A stretch of 64,000 bases of DNA from Novosphingobium sediminis (GTDB lineage Bacteria > Pseudomonadota > Alphaproteobacteria > Sphingomonadales > Sphingomonadaceae): positions 186,001 through 250,000 of the forward strand of contig NZ_BJYR01000007.1 of the NCBI RefSeq assembly GCF_007991615.1. Reading direction: 5' to 3'. Every line of letters begins with the position of its first letter. Within the stretch, counting starts at the first letter, position 1. The notes beneath the pieces were generated by a model. That model was given only the letters and a program-made list of their open reading frames with translations. It ran no database searches and was not told the origin of the DNA. A program made the translations under genes and the position numbers. Of the stretch, positions 21,940-30,099 are shown one piece after another.

Positions 21940-23976
21940 TCAGGACGCCGGATTGTTCTTCGCGAGGAATGCGTCCAGCTTGTCGAGCCACAGCTTGAGA
22001 TTGGCATTGCTCGAAAAGCCGTGCCCCTCACCCTTCAGCGTCACGAACTCATATTCCTTGCCCGCCTTGGCCAGCGCATCGGCGTAGAGCTTCGATTGCT
22101 TGTAGGGCACGCGCTGGTCGTCATCGCCATGCACCAGCAGCACCGGCACTTTCAGCTTGTCGATCGCATAGAGCGGCGAAACCGAAGTCAGGTCGAACTT
22201 GGCATTGTCGCCCTTGATCGTCTTGCGCCATTCGGTGCGGGACTTGCCCGAGCTGGCCATGCTATCCCAGAACTGCATCTGCCGCTTGAGGTCGGAAACC
22301 CCGGCAAAGCTGGCCGCACAGCGATAGCGTTCCGGATTGCGCACCGCGCCCCACAACGCCGCATAGCCGCCATAGGAACTGCCGACGATACAGACGCGCT
22401 TGGGATCGATCGTGCCCTGCCCGGCCAGCCAGTCCATCCCGTCATCGAGATCGTCCTGCATGGCGCGCCCCCACTGGCCTTCGCCCTTTTCGCTGAAGGC
22501 CTTGCCGTAGCCGCCCGAGCCCCGATACTCGGGCTGGAGCACGGCGTAGCCGCGGTTCGCCAGGAACTGCACTTCGACATCGTAGGAACCATTGTCGCGG
22601 ATGCCATAGGGCCCGCCGTGCGGCATGATGATCAGCGACAATCCCTTGGCCGTACGGCCCGGCGGCAGCGTGAGATAGGCCGGCACATCGAGCCCGTCGC
22701 GCGTCTTGTAAGATGTGTAACGCGTTGCCGCGAGCATCCGCGGCTTCAGCTGCTCGTTGGACTGCGCAAAAAGCTGCATCACCCCGTCGCGCTGATCGAA
22801 CAGGTAATAGCGGCCCGGATCGTTCGAACCGCCAAGGTGCACCAGCATCCTGAGCCGGTCGCGCGAGTAGCTCACGATCGTCGCGGCACGATCCCCCACC
22901 GCTCCGGCCACGGCCTTGTCGATCGCGTCCTGCACCTTGGCAAGCTCGGGATCGAACCAGTGCGCGCGCGAACGGTCGGTCGTGTAGTAGGCCGCCCAGA
23001 GGTCCGGGCTGTCCGGCTTGGTATCGAAATCGTCGACGTCGACCCCCGGCGCCTCGAAGACGATCTCGCCCGGCTTGCGTGTCGCGAAATTGAACCGCCA
23101 CAACGCATAGCGCCCGGTCTTTTCGTTGAGCAGCTTCTGATAGCCTTCATCGCTGCCCTGAAAGATGCGCGCGACATCGTAGAACGCATCGTCATCGTCA
23201 TAGTCCGCCTTCACGACGGTGCGGAAATCGTCGCCATCCTTGGCGCGGTACAGCAGTTTCCACGATTGCCCGCCAAACTGCAGCCCGGCGCGCACCACAC
23301 CGGCATTGTCGGCAATCCACTTGAGCACACCGTCGCGCTGGCTGATGGTTTGCTTGAACGTGCTGGTCGCCAGATCGACCTGCCACACACTGGGATAATC
23401 GAAGATGGTTCTCCCGACGGAGATCAGCGCGGTCTTCCCTTCAGGATCGACCCACAGCACGTCATCCCCGATCAACCCCTCCCGCCTCGTGGCGATGTAG
23501 CGCTGTTCCTGCGTCGAAACGTCGTAGGCGAGCAGGCGGGTCGACCAGAAGTCCTCGCCATAGATCGGGACGGTCTGGCCAAGGCTGATCAGCACGCGGT
23601 CGTTGCCCGCCCAGCGAATCCAGTTGAGCTCCAACGACTTGCCGGGATTGAGCATCTTGTTCTTGCCGGTCGAGGGATCGAAAATCCCGATCAGCGTCTT
23701 GCCCCCGAGCGTGACTTGCGCGGCGATCAGCTTCCCGTCGGGCGAAAGCTTGGGATCGGAAATGAACGGCAGCTGGGAAAAAATCTCGGTCGAGACCTTC
23801 TCTGCAGGCCCAGCCGGTGCGCTGGCCGATACTGGGGCCGAAACTGGGGCCGGAACCGGCGCGTGAGCCGCTGCGGGCGGATCAGCCGCCCATGCGCCAG
23901 CCGGGGCCAGCGCTGCAATAGCGGCCATCAACACCGCCGCACCTGCACACCGCTTCCGAAAACCCACTGCCACCAC
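21940..23976 (-). CDS. Secreted S9-family peptidase (prolyl oligopeptidase/DPP type)
   Basis: A 678-residue serine peptidase with a signal peptide (AALAPAGAWAAD) and a Pro/Ala/Val-rich linker of about 25 residues before the mature domain. An N-terminal beta-propeller (about 70-420) has WD-like SPDGKLIAAQ and later blades. The C-terminal alpha/beta hydrolase has the nucleophile in CIVGSSYGGYAAL, the acid in LVHGDDDQRVPYKQS and His in LKGEGHGF. The start is a GTG at 23976; no ATG fits the signal peptide. It is 51 bases upstream of the secreted amidohydrolase on the same strand, and the pair may degrade peptides in the periplasm. Confidence 0.9.
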   Translation of the reverse strand: MVAVGFRKRCAGAAVLMAAIAALAPAGAWAADPPAAAHAPVPAPVSAPVSASAPAGPAEKVSTEIFSQLPFISDPKLSPDGKLIAAQVTLGGKTLIGIFDPSTGKNKMLNPGKSLELNWIRWAGNDRVLISLGQTVPIYGEDFWSTRLLAYDVSTQEQRYIATRREGLIGDDVLWVDPEGKTALISVGRTIFDYPSVWQVDLATSTFKQTISQRDGVLKWIADNAGVVRAGLQFGGQSWKLLYRAKDGDDFRTVVKADYDDDDAFYDVARIFQGSDEGYQKLLNEKTGRYALWRFNFATRKPGEIVFEAPGVDVDDFDTKPDSPDLWAAYYTTDRSRAHWFDPELAKVQDAIDKAVAGAVGDRAATIVSYSRDRLRMLVHLGGSNDPGRYYLFDQRDGVMQLFAQSNEQLKPRMLAATRYTSYKTRDGLDVPAYLTLPPGRTAKGLSLIIMPHGGPYGIRDNGSYDVEVQFLANRGYAVLQPEYRGSGGYGKAFSEKGEGQWGRAMQDDLDDGMDWLAGQGTIDPKRVCIVGSSYGGYAALWGAVRNPERYRCAASFAGVSDLKRQMQFWDSMASSGKSRTEWRKTIKGDNAKFDLTSVSPLYAIDKLKVPVLLVHGDDDQRVPYKQSKLYADALAKAGKEYEFVTLKGEGHGFSSNANLKLWLDKLDAFLAKNNPAS

Positions 23977-24069
23977 GCCCCCGCGTTCCTGTTTACAATC
24001 AACAGGCTATGCGGACTTCCTACGGCGCTCAAGCCCGGACTTTCGCCATACTGGCGGGATCGCAGCACA

Positions 24070-25026
24070 TCAGACAGCAGCGGCAGCGATGCGCGTTTCG
24101 AGCGTGGCCAGATCGGGCGCAGCGTGCATCGCAGCGGCGCGCACGTCTGTAAGTTCGCTGGCAAGCTCGCGCAGCAGCGCAGTACGGCGTTGCAGCCGCG
24201 CCGCATTGTCGAACGCCACACCGGGGCGCTTGGAATAGGTTGTAAACAGCGGCCCGCCCACCACCTCGGCAATTCGCGCGGGGTCTGCCGGTCGGCCGAG
24301 CCGGGGCGCCAGCGCAGCGAGCGTCGCGGCGGGATCGGCGTAGAACCGTTCGGCATCGAGCGTTACCGCCTGCGGCATGGCTTCCAGCGCGGCGCAGAAG
24401 GCCCGCATCTGCCAGAGCCACAGCGCAGTGAGGCTCTCGGCATCGCTTGCAGCGGGAGCAGCACCGGCAAACCGGGCCGCGATATCGCGCACCCAGCCGC
24501 GATGCTGCGGGCTGCGCAGGACCGCCAGCGCGTAGTCTTCAAGGCCGAGATGGAGAAAGACCGCCGGCGCCGCCGGATCGGCCGCAACGATCTGCGGGAG
24601 CAGCGCGTTGACCGGCACGTTGGCTTTGATCAGGGTCGGCTCCTCCCCGTCATAGCGGCGCGAAAGCATGGCGAGCACGAGTTGCAGCCGCGCCGGAACA
24701 GGCGCAAAAGCCAGCTGCCGCAGCGCCATCGGTTCGCGCAGGACGAGGCCGCGCGACAGGGCCTCCAGCGCGCGGGCCAGCAGCGTGGAGCCGCAGTGAG
24801 CGACATGGAAGATCCACGCGGTTGTCTGCGGCGGCGGCGCGGCTTCGGCCAGCGCAGCTACGGGCACCAGCACGGCACCATCGCGCGCCGGGGAAATCCG
24901 CGCATCGAGAAAGATCGAGCGAGCATAGGCTGCGCGGTCCATCGGGACGATCACCGCATCCGCGCCTTCGAACGAGTGAAGATAGTGATCGGGCGAGGCC
25001 GCGATGGCTGCTGGGGTAAGCTGCAT
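24070..25026 (-). CDS. Sulfotransferase-like P-loop protein
   Basis: A 318-residue protein with a sulfotransferase-type nucleotide loop, WIFHVAHCGSTLLARALE, at about residue 90. A later segment FLHLGLEDYALAVLRS resembles the 3'-phosphate-binding region. Between them is IKANVPVNALLPQI. It has no signal or membrane segment. The ATG at 25026 is the first plausible start after the divergent intergenic DNA. The acceptor is unknown. It is divergent from a TauD-like dioxygenase across only 84 bases that include a GC-rich repeat, so the two genes may act on the same compound. Confidence 0.7.
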   Translation of the reverse strand: MQLTPAAIAASPDHYLHSFEGADAVIVPMDRAAYARSIFLDARISPARDGAVLVPVAALAEAAPPPQTTAWIFHVAHCGSTLLARALEALSRGLVLREPMALRQLAFAPVPARLQLVLAMLSRRYDGEEPTLIKANVPVNALLPQIVAADPAAPAVFLHLGLEDYALAVLRSPQHRGWVRDIAARFAGAAPAASDAESLTALWLWQMRAFCAALEAMPQAVTLDAERFYADPAATLAALAPRLGRPADPARIAEVVGGPLFTTYSKRPGVAFDNAARLQRRTALLRELASELTDVRAAAMHAAPDLATLETRIAAAAV

Positions 25027-25060
25027 GACGATGTCATAGCCCGGTTTCGCCCATGCCGCA

Positions 25061-25094
25061 CTCCCCTCCGCTTGCGGGAGGGGGCTGGGGTGGG
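25061..25094. repeat. GC-rich hairpin repeat in a divergent promoter region
   Basis: CTCCCCTCCGCTTGCGGGAG followed by GGGGCTGGGGTGGG. It lies between the sulfotransferase-like and TauD-like start codons and occupies about 40 percent of that region. Confidence 0.75.
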
Positions 25095-25110
25095 TTAGGC
25101 GGCAGGGACG

Positions 25111-26070
25111 ATGCCGCAGATCGCCCCCCCCGCGCCCGGACGCCCCTACGCGGTGCTCACGCCGACCGGCGCCGAGCCGCTCGGCGTGATCGATCCAGCG
25201 CTGATCGAGGCTGCCTACAAGACCCACGGCGCGCTGCTGTTCCGCGGATTCGGAGCCGACCTCGATGCCTTCCGCCGCTTCACCCGCAGCCTCTGCGCCA
25301 CTGCGGTGATCAACGAGACGCCGGGCCGCGCGGTGCTGGATGCCGGTCAGGCGATCCAGGGTGTGGACGGCGGGACCAATGCGTTCGCGCTGCACCCCGA
25401 ATTGGCGCGCGAGCCGTGGAAGCCCGATGCCGCACTGTTTGGCTGCCTGAGCCCTCCGGGCACGGGCGGCGAAACCACGCTGTGCGACGGGATCGCGCTG
25501 GCTGCCGCACTGCCACTGCATGTCCGCAAGGGGCTGGAAGGCCGCCGGCTAGTGCATGTGATGGGTGTCTGGCCGGAATTGCTGCGCTTCTGGCTGGGCA
25601 CGGAGACGCCGGATGACCTCACGCTGGCAAACCCGCCGCGTCCTGTGCCCTACCGCTTCTTCCGCATGCCCGACGGCCGCATCGCGCGAGAGTTCTCACG
25701 CCCCGCGCTGCACACCCCGATGTTCGCCGCTGGCCCCGCGTTCGGCAATTTCCTGCTCTTTGCCCGCTTCAACAACGGGCGAGGCAACTTTCCGCTGCTC
25801 GATGATCTGAAGCCGGTGCCCGAGGAGTGGCTGCAGGCCATTCATGCCACAGGCGAGTCGCTCACCGCCGAAGTGCGCTGGCAGCAGGGCGACGTGCTGG
25901 TGCTCGACAACACCCGCTTCCTGCATGGGCGGCGCGCGATCATGGATGCGGCCGAGCGCACCATCGCAACGTTCTTCGGCTACGTACGCTTTGCCGCGCT
26001 CGATCCGGAAGAAATGCCGCAAGCGCCCTGGCGGCAGCAGGATTTCAGGCCCCCGCTGCCGCCGGTTTAG
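25111..26070 (+). CDS. TauD/clavaminate-synthase-like dioxygenase
   Basis: A 319-residue Fe(II)/2-oxoglutarate-type oxygenase. The N-terminal part has THGALLFRGFGADLDAFRRF, typical of the TauD/TfdA family. The iron site appears as His-Pro-Glu in NAFALHPELA, that is HxE rather than HxD (clavaminate synthase also uses HxE). The distal His is in LVLDNTRFLHGRRAI and the co-substrate Arg in ERTIATFFGYVRF. It is divergent from the sulfotransferase-like gene and convergent with DAHP synthase, with four bases between the stops. Substrate unknown; sulfonate or amino-acid hydroxylation are family possibilities. Confidence 0.82.
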   Translation: MPQIAPPAPGRPYAVLTPTGAEPLGVIDPALIEAAYKTHGALLFRGFGADLDAFRRFTRSLCATAVINETPGRAVLDAGQAIQGVDGGTNAFALHPELAREPWKPDAALFGCLSPPGTGGETTLCDGIALAAALPLHVRKGLEGRRLVHVMGVWPELLRFWLGTETPDDLTLANPPRPVPYRFFRMPDGRIAREFSRPALHTPMFAAGPAFGNFLLFARFNNGRGNFPLLDDLKPVPEEWLQAIHATGESLTAEVRWQQGDVLVLDNTRFLHGRRAIMDAAERTIATFFGYVRFAALDPEEMPQAPWRQQDFRPPLPPV

Positions 26071-26074
26071 GAGC

Positions 26075-27448
26075 TCAGGCGGCTTCGGCCTTGCGTTCGG
26101 CGCGTTCGAGGTTGATCGCCTCGGCCAACAGGAAGGCAAGCTCGATCGACTGCGCGGCGTTGAGGCGCGGGTCGCAATGCGTGTGGTAGCGGTCCGCAAG
26201 GCTGTCTTGCGTGAGGCCCACCGCACCGCCGGTGCATTCGGTCACGTCCTGCCCGGTCATCTCGATGTGGATGCCGCCGGCATGGGTGCCTTCCGCGCGG
26301 TGGACGGCGAAGAAGCCCTTCACTTCGCTCAGGATGCGGTCGAACGGACGCGTCTTGTAGCCGTTGTCGGCCTTGATCACGTTGCCGTGCATCGGATCGC
26401 ACGACCACACCACCGGATGCCCTTCGCGCGAGACGGCGCGGACGAGCGGCGGCAGGCCGGCCTCGACCTTATCGTGCCCGAAGCGGCTGATGAGGGTCAT
26501 GCGGCCGGGCTCGCGGCCCGGATTCAGCGTATCGAGCATGCGCAGCAGCGCATCGGGCGCGAGGCTCGGCCCGCACTTCATGCCGATGGGATTGCCCACG
26601 CCGCGCAGGAACTCGACATGTGCCGAGCCTTCGAAGCGGGTGCGGTCGCCGATCCACAGCATGTGCGCGCTGGTGTCATACCACTGGCCGGTGAGCGAAT
26701 CCTGCCGCGTCATCGCCTGTTCGTACTGCAGCAGCAGCGCTTCGTGGCTGGTGTAGAACTTGGTGCCCTGCAGCTGCGGGACCGTGGCGGGATTGACGCC
26801 GCAGGCCTCCATGAAGTCGAGCGATTCGCCGATCTTGTCGGCCATTTCGCTGAACTTGGCCGCCCACGGGCTCTTGCCGATATGGTCGAGCGTCCACTGG
26901 TGGACCTGGCGCAAGTTGGCATAGCCCCCGGTCGAGAACGCGCGAAGCAGGTTGAGCGTGGCGGCGGCCTGCGAATAGGCGCGCAACATGCGCTCGGGGT
27001 CCGGAATGCGGCTCTCGGGCGTGAACTCGATGCCGTTGATGTTGTCGCCGAGGTAGCTCGGCAGTTCGACATCGCCGATCTTCTCGACCGGCGAGGAGCG
27101 CGGCTTGGCGAACTGGCCGGCCATGCGGCCCACCTTCACGACCGGCTGCTTGCTGGCGAACGTGAGGACGACCGCCATCTGCAGCAGCACGCGGAACGTG
27201 TCGCGGATGTTGTTCGGATGGAACTCGGCGAAGCTTTCGGCGCAGTCCCCGCCCTGTAGCAGGAAACTCTTGCCGGCCGAGACTTCGGCGAGATCGGCCT
27301 TCAGCGCGCGCGCTTCGCCGGCAAACACCAGCGGGGGAAACCGGGTCAGCGTTTCCTCGACGTGGGCGAGCTTCGCCGCATCGGGATAAGTGGGCAGGTG
27401 CTTGGCTTCTGCCGCGCGCCAGCTGTTCGCATTCCAGTTCGTTGCCAC
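26075..27448 (-). CDS. aroG: Class II 3-deoxy-7-phosphoheptulonate (DAHP) synthase
   Basis: The first enzyme of the shikimate pathway, joining phosphoenolpyruvate and erythrose 4-phosphate. The 457-residue protein is of the class II (plant/actinobacterial) type, with [19 protein letters not shown] at the start, [11 protein letters not shown] (metal-binding Cys), [18 protein letters not shown]-like [26 protein letters not shown] and [18 protein letters not shown]. The start is a GTG at 27448. Class II enzymes are the standard DAHP synthase in many alphaproteobacteria. It is monocistronic by position. The symbol is the usual one for class II forms but naming varies. Confidence 0.95.
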   Translation of the reverse strand: MATNWNANSWRAAEAKHLPTYPDAAKLAHVEETLTRFPPLVFAGEARALKADLAEVSAGKSFLLQGGDCAESFAEFHPNNIRDTFRVLLQMAVVLTFASKQPVVKVGRMAGQFAKPRSSPVEKIGDVELPSYLGDNINGIEFTPESRIPDPERMLRAYSQAAATLNLLRAFSTGGYANLRQVHQWTLDHIGKSPWAAKFSEMADKIGESLDFMEACGVNPATVPQLQGTKFYTSHEALLLQYEQAMTRQDSLTGQWYDTSAHMLWIGDRTRFEGSAHVEFLRGVGNPIGMKCGPSLAPDALLRMLDTLNPGREPGRMTLISRFGHDKVEAGLPPLVRAVSREGHPVVWSCDPMHGNVIKADNGYKTRPFDRILSEVKGFFAVHRAEGTHAGGIHIEMTGQDVTECTGGAVGLTQDSLADRYHTHCDPRLNAAQSIELAFLLAEAINLERAERKAEAA

Positions 27449-27524
27449 GGTACTCGCTTTCCTAAGGACGCGCGCGTTTAGCGGTACCGGGACACAAATG
27501 CAAAGGTTTGGCGGCGGCGGCCTT

Positions 27525-29621
27525 TCAGCGGTCCATCAGGCGGCGGTGGAAGTAGACCATTTCGAGCGCGCTGGTCTTGGCCGTTTCCTTCAGGTTCGCT
27601 CCGGCGCCGTGGCCGCCTGCGGTGTTCTCGAAGTAGAGGTAGGGCAGACCATACTCCTTCATCCGCGCGGCGAACTTGCGCGCCTGCACCGGGCCAACTC
27701 GGTCATCCTTGGTCGTCGTCCAGATCAGGGTTTCGGGATAGGCCGCGCCGCGCTTGAGGTTGGAATAGGGCGAGGTCTTGAGCCAGAAGGCCTTCTCGTC
27801 CGGATTGGCCATGGTGCCATATTCGCCCACCCATGAGGCGCCTGCAGAAAGCTTTTCATAGCGCAGCATGTCGAGCAGCGGGATCTGGATGCTGACTGCA
27901 CCGAACAGATCAGGACGCTGGATCAGTTCCACGCCCATCAGCAGCCCGCCGTTCGATCCGCCATAGATGCCGAGCTTCTGCGCGCTGGTGATCTTGCGCG
28001 CCACGAGGTCTTCGGCGACGGCGGCGAAATCGTCGTAGATCACCTGCCGCTTTGTCTTGAGCCCCGCCTCGTGCCACGCCGGGCCAAATTCACCGCCGCC
28101 GCGAATATTGGCGACGACGAACGCGCCGCCCTTCTCGAGCCAGAGCTTGCCGGTGACCCCGCTGTAATGCGGCGTGTAGGAGACCTGAAACCCGCCGTAA
28201 GCGGTCATCAGCGTCGGCGTCGCGCCGGTAAGCTTCATGCCTGCGCGGTGGGTGATGAAGTAGGGCACCTTGGTGCCGTCCTTCGAGGTCGCCTCGAACT
28301 GTTCGGTTACCAGCCCGTCTGCCGCGAACCGGGCCGGGGTTTCCTTGATCTGGGCCGCAGTGCCGGCGGCGGCATCAACCTTCCACAAGGCTGTGGGCAG
28401 CAGATAGCTCTGCACCGAAACATAGGCGGTATTGGAGGTGGTGTCGCTGGAGACCATGCTGACCGCCGCGTTGTCGGGCAAGGGGAGCACGCTTTGCTGC
28501 CAGCCGCTGGGGGTGCGGGTGAAGCGCATCGCCCGTCCGCGCACGTTGTCGTAGACGGCGGCCAGCACGTGATCGCGCGTCACCGCAACCTCGTCAGCAT
28601 CGGCAGACTGGCGCGGGCCCGGCGCGAAGATCAACTCGGGCGCGGCCTTGCCTGCGGGATCAACCGCGACCAGCGAGCCGGCGGAAATGGCTGGGCCTCC
28701 GCTCGGGTTCCAGTCCTCGTTGACCTGAAAGATCAGGCGGCCCTGCGTGAGGCCTGTCACCGTGCTCTTGCGCGGCACCGCGATGGGCGTGGTGCCCTGC
28801 GCCGTGACGCGGACAAATTCGGCCTCGAAGAAGGTGACCCCGCGCATGATGACGACTTCGCTATGGCCTGCGCCATCGGTGAAGGTGCGCGGAATGACAA
28901 AAACATCGTCGGGCTTGCCGCGAAACACTTCGGGGGCAGCGTCCAGCGGCTGCCCGCGCCGCACCCGCTTGACCACGAACGGATAGCCGCTTGCGGTCAT
29001 GGTGCCTGCCCCCCAATCGCGCGCGGCGATCAGGCTGTCAGGCGTCTCCCAACTCACCCACTGCTTCGATTTGGGCAGCGCGAAGCCGCCATCGACGAAG
29101 CTGCGGGTCGCCATATCGAACTCGCGCTGCGTATTGGCGTCCTCGCCGCCGTCAGACAGGGCAATAAGGCAGCGCTTCTCGGCGAGCGGCTCGCAGTTGG
29201 CACCGCCCCAAACCCAGTTGGCCTTCTCAGCGGCAGAGAGTGCGTCGAGATCGAGCAGCGTCTGCCAGGCCGGCTCTGCCTTCTCGTAATCGGCCGGCGT
29301 GGTCATGCGCCACAGGCCGTGGACGTGGGCGCCATCCTGCCAGAGGTTGGCAACCTTCCCGCCGATCTGGCGCGGCATCGCGATGCGGTCGGTCGCTTCG
29401 GCGATCTTCAGCGCATCAGCCTCGAACCCGGCATAGCGCGGGTCCCGCTCCAGCACGCCCAGCGAGCGGGCGTTCTCCGCCTCCACCCACGCCATCGCGC
29501 GAGGCGAGTTGACCTCTTCCAGCCAGATATAGGGATCAGGCGCCTCAGCCACGGCTTGCGCCAGTACAGGACTGGCTGTGACGGCCAAGGCCGTCGCCGC
29601 GAAGAGGACGAAACGCTGCAT
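27525..29621 (-). CDS. Secreted prolyl oligopeptidase (S9A)
   Basis: A 698-residue prolyl endopeptidase with a signal peptide ([17 protein letters not shown]). [22 protein letters not shown] is the classical S9A opening. A seven-bladed propeller follows to about residue 420. The catalytic domain has [11 protein letters not shown], the nucleophile in [12 protein letters not shown], the acid in TTKDDRVGP and the His in NTAGGHGAG. The ATG at 29621 gives the signal peptide; the frame is open further upstream. It should cleave short proline-containing peptides in the periplasm. It is the second S9 peptidase within 8 kb. Confidence 0.92.
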   Translation of the reverse strand: MQRFVLFAATALAVTASPVLAQAVAEAPDPYIWLEEVNSPRAMAWVEAENARSLGVLERDPRYAGFEADALKIAEATDRIAMPRQIGGKVANLWQDGAHVHGLWRMTTPADYEKAEPAWQTLLDLDALSAAEKANWVWGGANCEPLAEKRCLIALSDGGEDANTQREFDMATRSFVDGGFALPKSKQWVSWETPDSLIAARDWGAGTMTASGYPFVVKRVRRGQPLDAAPEVFRGKPDDVFVIPRTFTDGAGHSEVVIMRGVTFFEAEFVRVTAQGTTPIAVPRKSTVTGLTQGRLIFQVNEDWNPSGGPAISAGSLVAVDPAGKAAPELIFAPGPRQSADADEVAVTRDHVLAAVYDNVRGRAMRFTRTPSGWQQSVLPLPDNAAVSMVSSDTTSNTAYVSVQSYLLPTALWKVDAAAGTAAQIKETPARFAADGLVTEQFEATSKDGTKVPYFITHRAGMKLTGATPTLMTAYGGFQVSYTPHYSGVTGKLWLEKGGAFVVANIRGGGEFGPAWHEAGLKTKRQVIYDDFAAVAEDLVARKITSAQKLGIYGGSNGGLLMGVELIQRPDLFGAVSIQIPLLDMLRYEKLSAGASWVGEYGTMANPDEKAFWLKTSPYSNLKRGAAYPETLIWTTTKDDRVGPVQARKFAARMKEYGLPYLYFENTAGGHGAGANLKETAKTSALEMVYFHRRLMDR

Positions 29622-29700
29622 GAAAGCACTCCCTGAAGACCATTGCGGCGACCCTACCGGCAGCCTTCCCGAGGTCAAGCAGCCCCGTTGCCAGCACGTG

Positions 29701-30099
29701 CTAATCCCAGTGCTCGATCTCGTCGCCCGATACGCAAGTCCATGGATGCATTCGCGTTTCGTAGACCGAGAAGCGCGGCGGGGGGAACGCGGGATCGGCA
29801 AAGGCGCCCACCGGCACGGCGGTCAAATCCGGCATGCTGGCGGAGGCGAAAGTCAGCGTCGCGCCGCAAGTCGGGCAGAAGCGGAAGGTCGCGGGCTTGC
29901 CGCTCTCGCCCACGCGGGTCCACTCGTGGAAGGTGCCGACGAGGCTTACCTGCTCGTGCGGCCAGCGCGCCTGCACCGCAAACGCACTGCCGCTGCGCTT
30001 CTGGCATTCGAGACAGTGGCACACCGAAACCCGCACCGGCTCGCCCGTGCAAGCCGCGGTCAGCTGGCCGCAGCGGCAGGTAGCGGTGCGTTCCGTCAC
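29701..30099 (-). CDS. GFA (CENP-V/glutathione-dependent formaldehyde-activating) family protein
   Basis: A 132-residue zinc-binding GFA-domain protein. Cys pairs are in TCRCGQL, CHCLECQKRSGSAF and FCPTCGATL, the full set for two zinc ions. The first start, a GTG at 30099, overlaps the stop of the M16 peptidase (GTGA), so translation is probably coupled; an upstream start would lie deep inside that gene. GFA proteins are named after an enzyme proposed to form S-hydroxymethylglutathione, but most members have no proven function. Confidence 0.88.
   Translation of the reverse strand: MTERTATCRCGQLTAACTGEPVRVSVCHCLECQKRSGSAFAVQARWPHEQVSLVGTFHEWTRVGESGKPATFRFCPTCGATLTFASASMPDLTAVPVGAFADPAFPPPRFSVYETRMHPWTCVSGDEIEHWD

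Noticed and set aside
20830..25098. A 1422-codon open frame on the plus strand
   Set aside because: It runs antisense across four well-supported minus-strand genes and has a low-complexity His/Arg-rich translation. It is a by-product of high GC and codon bias.
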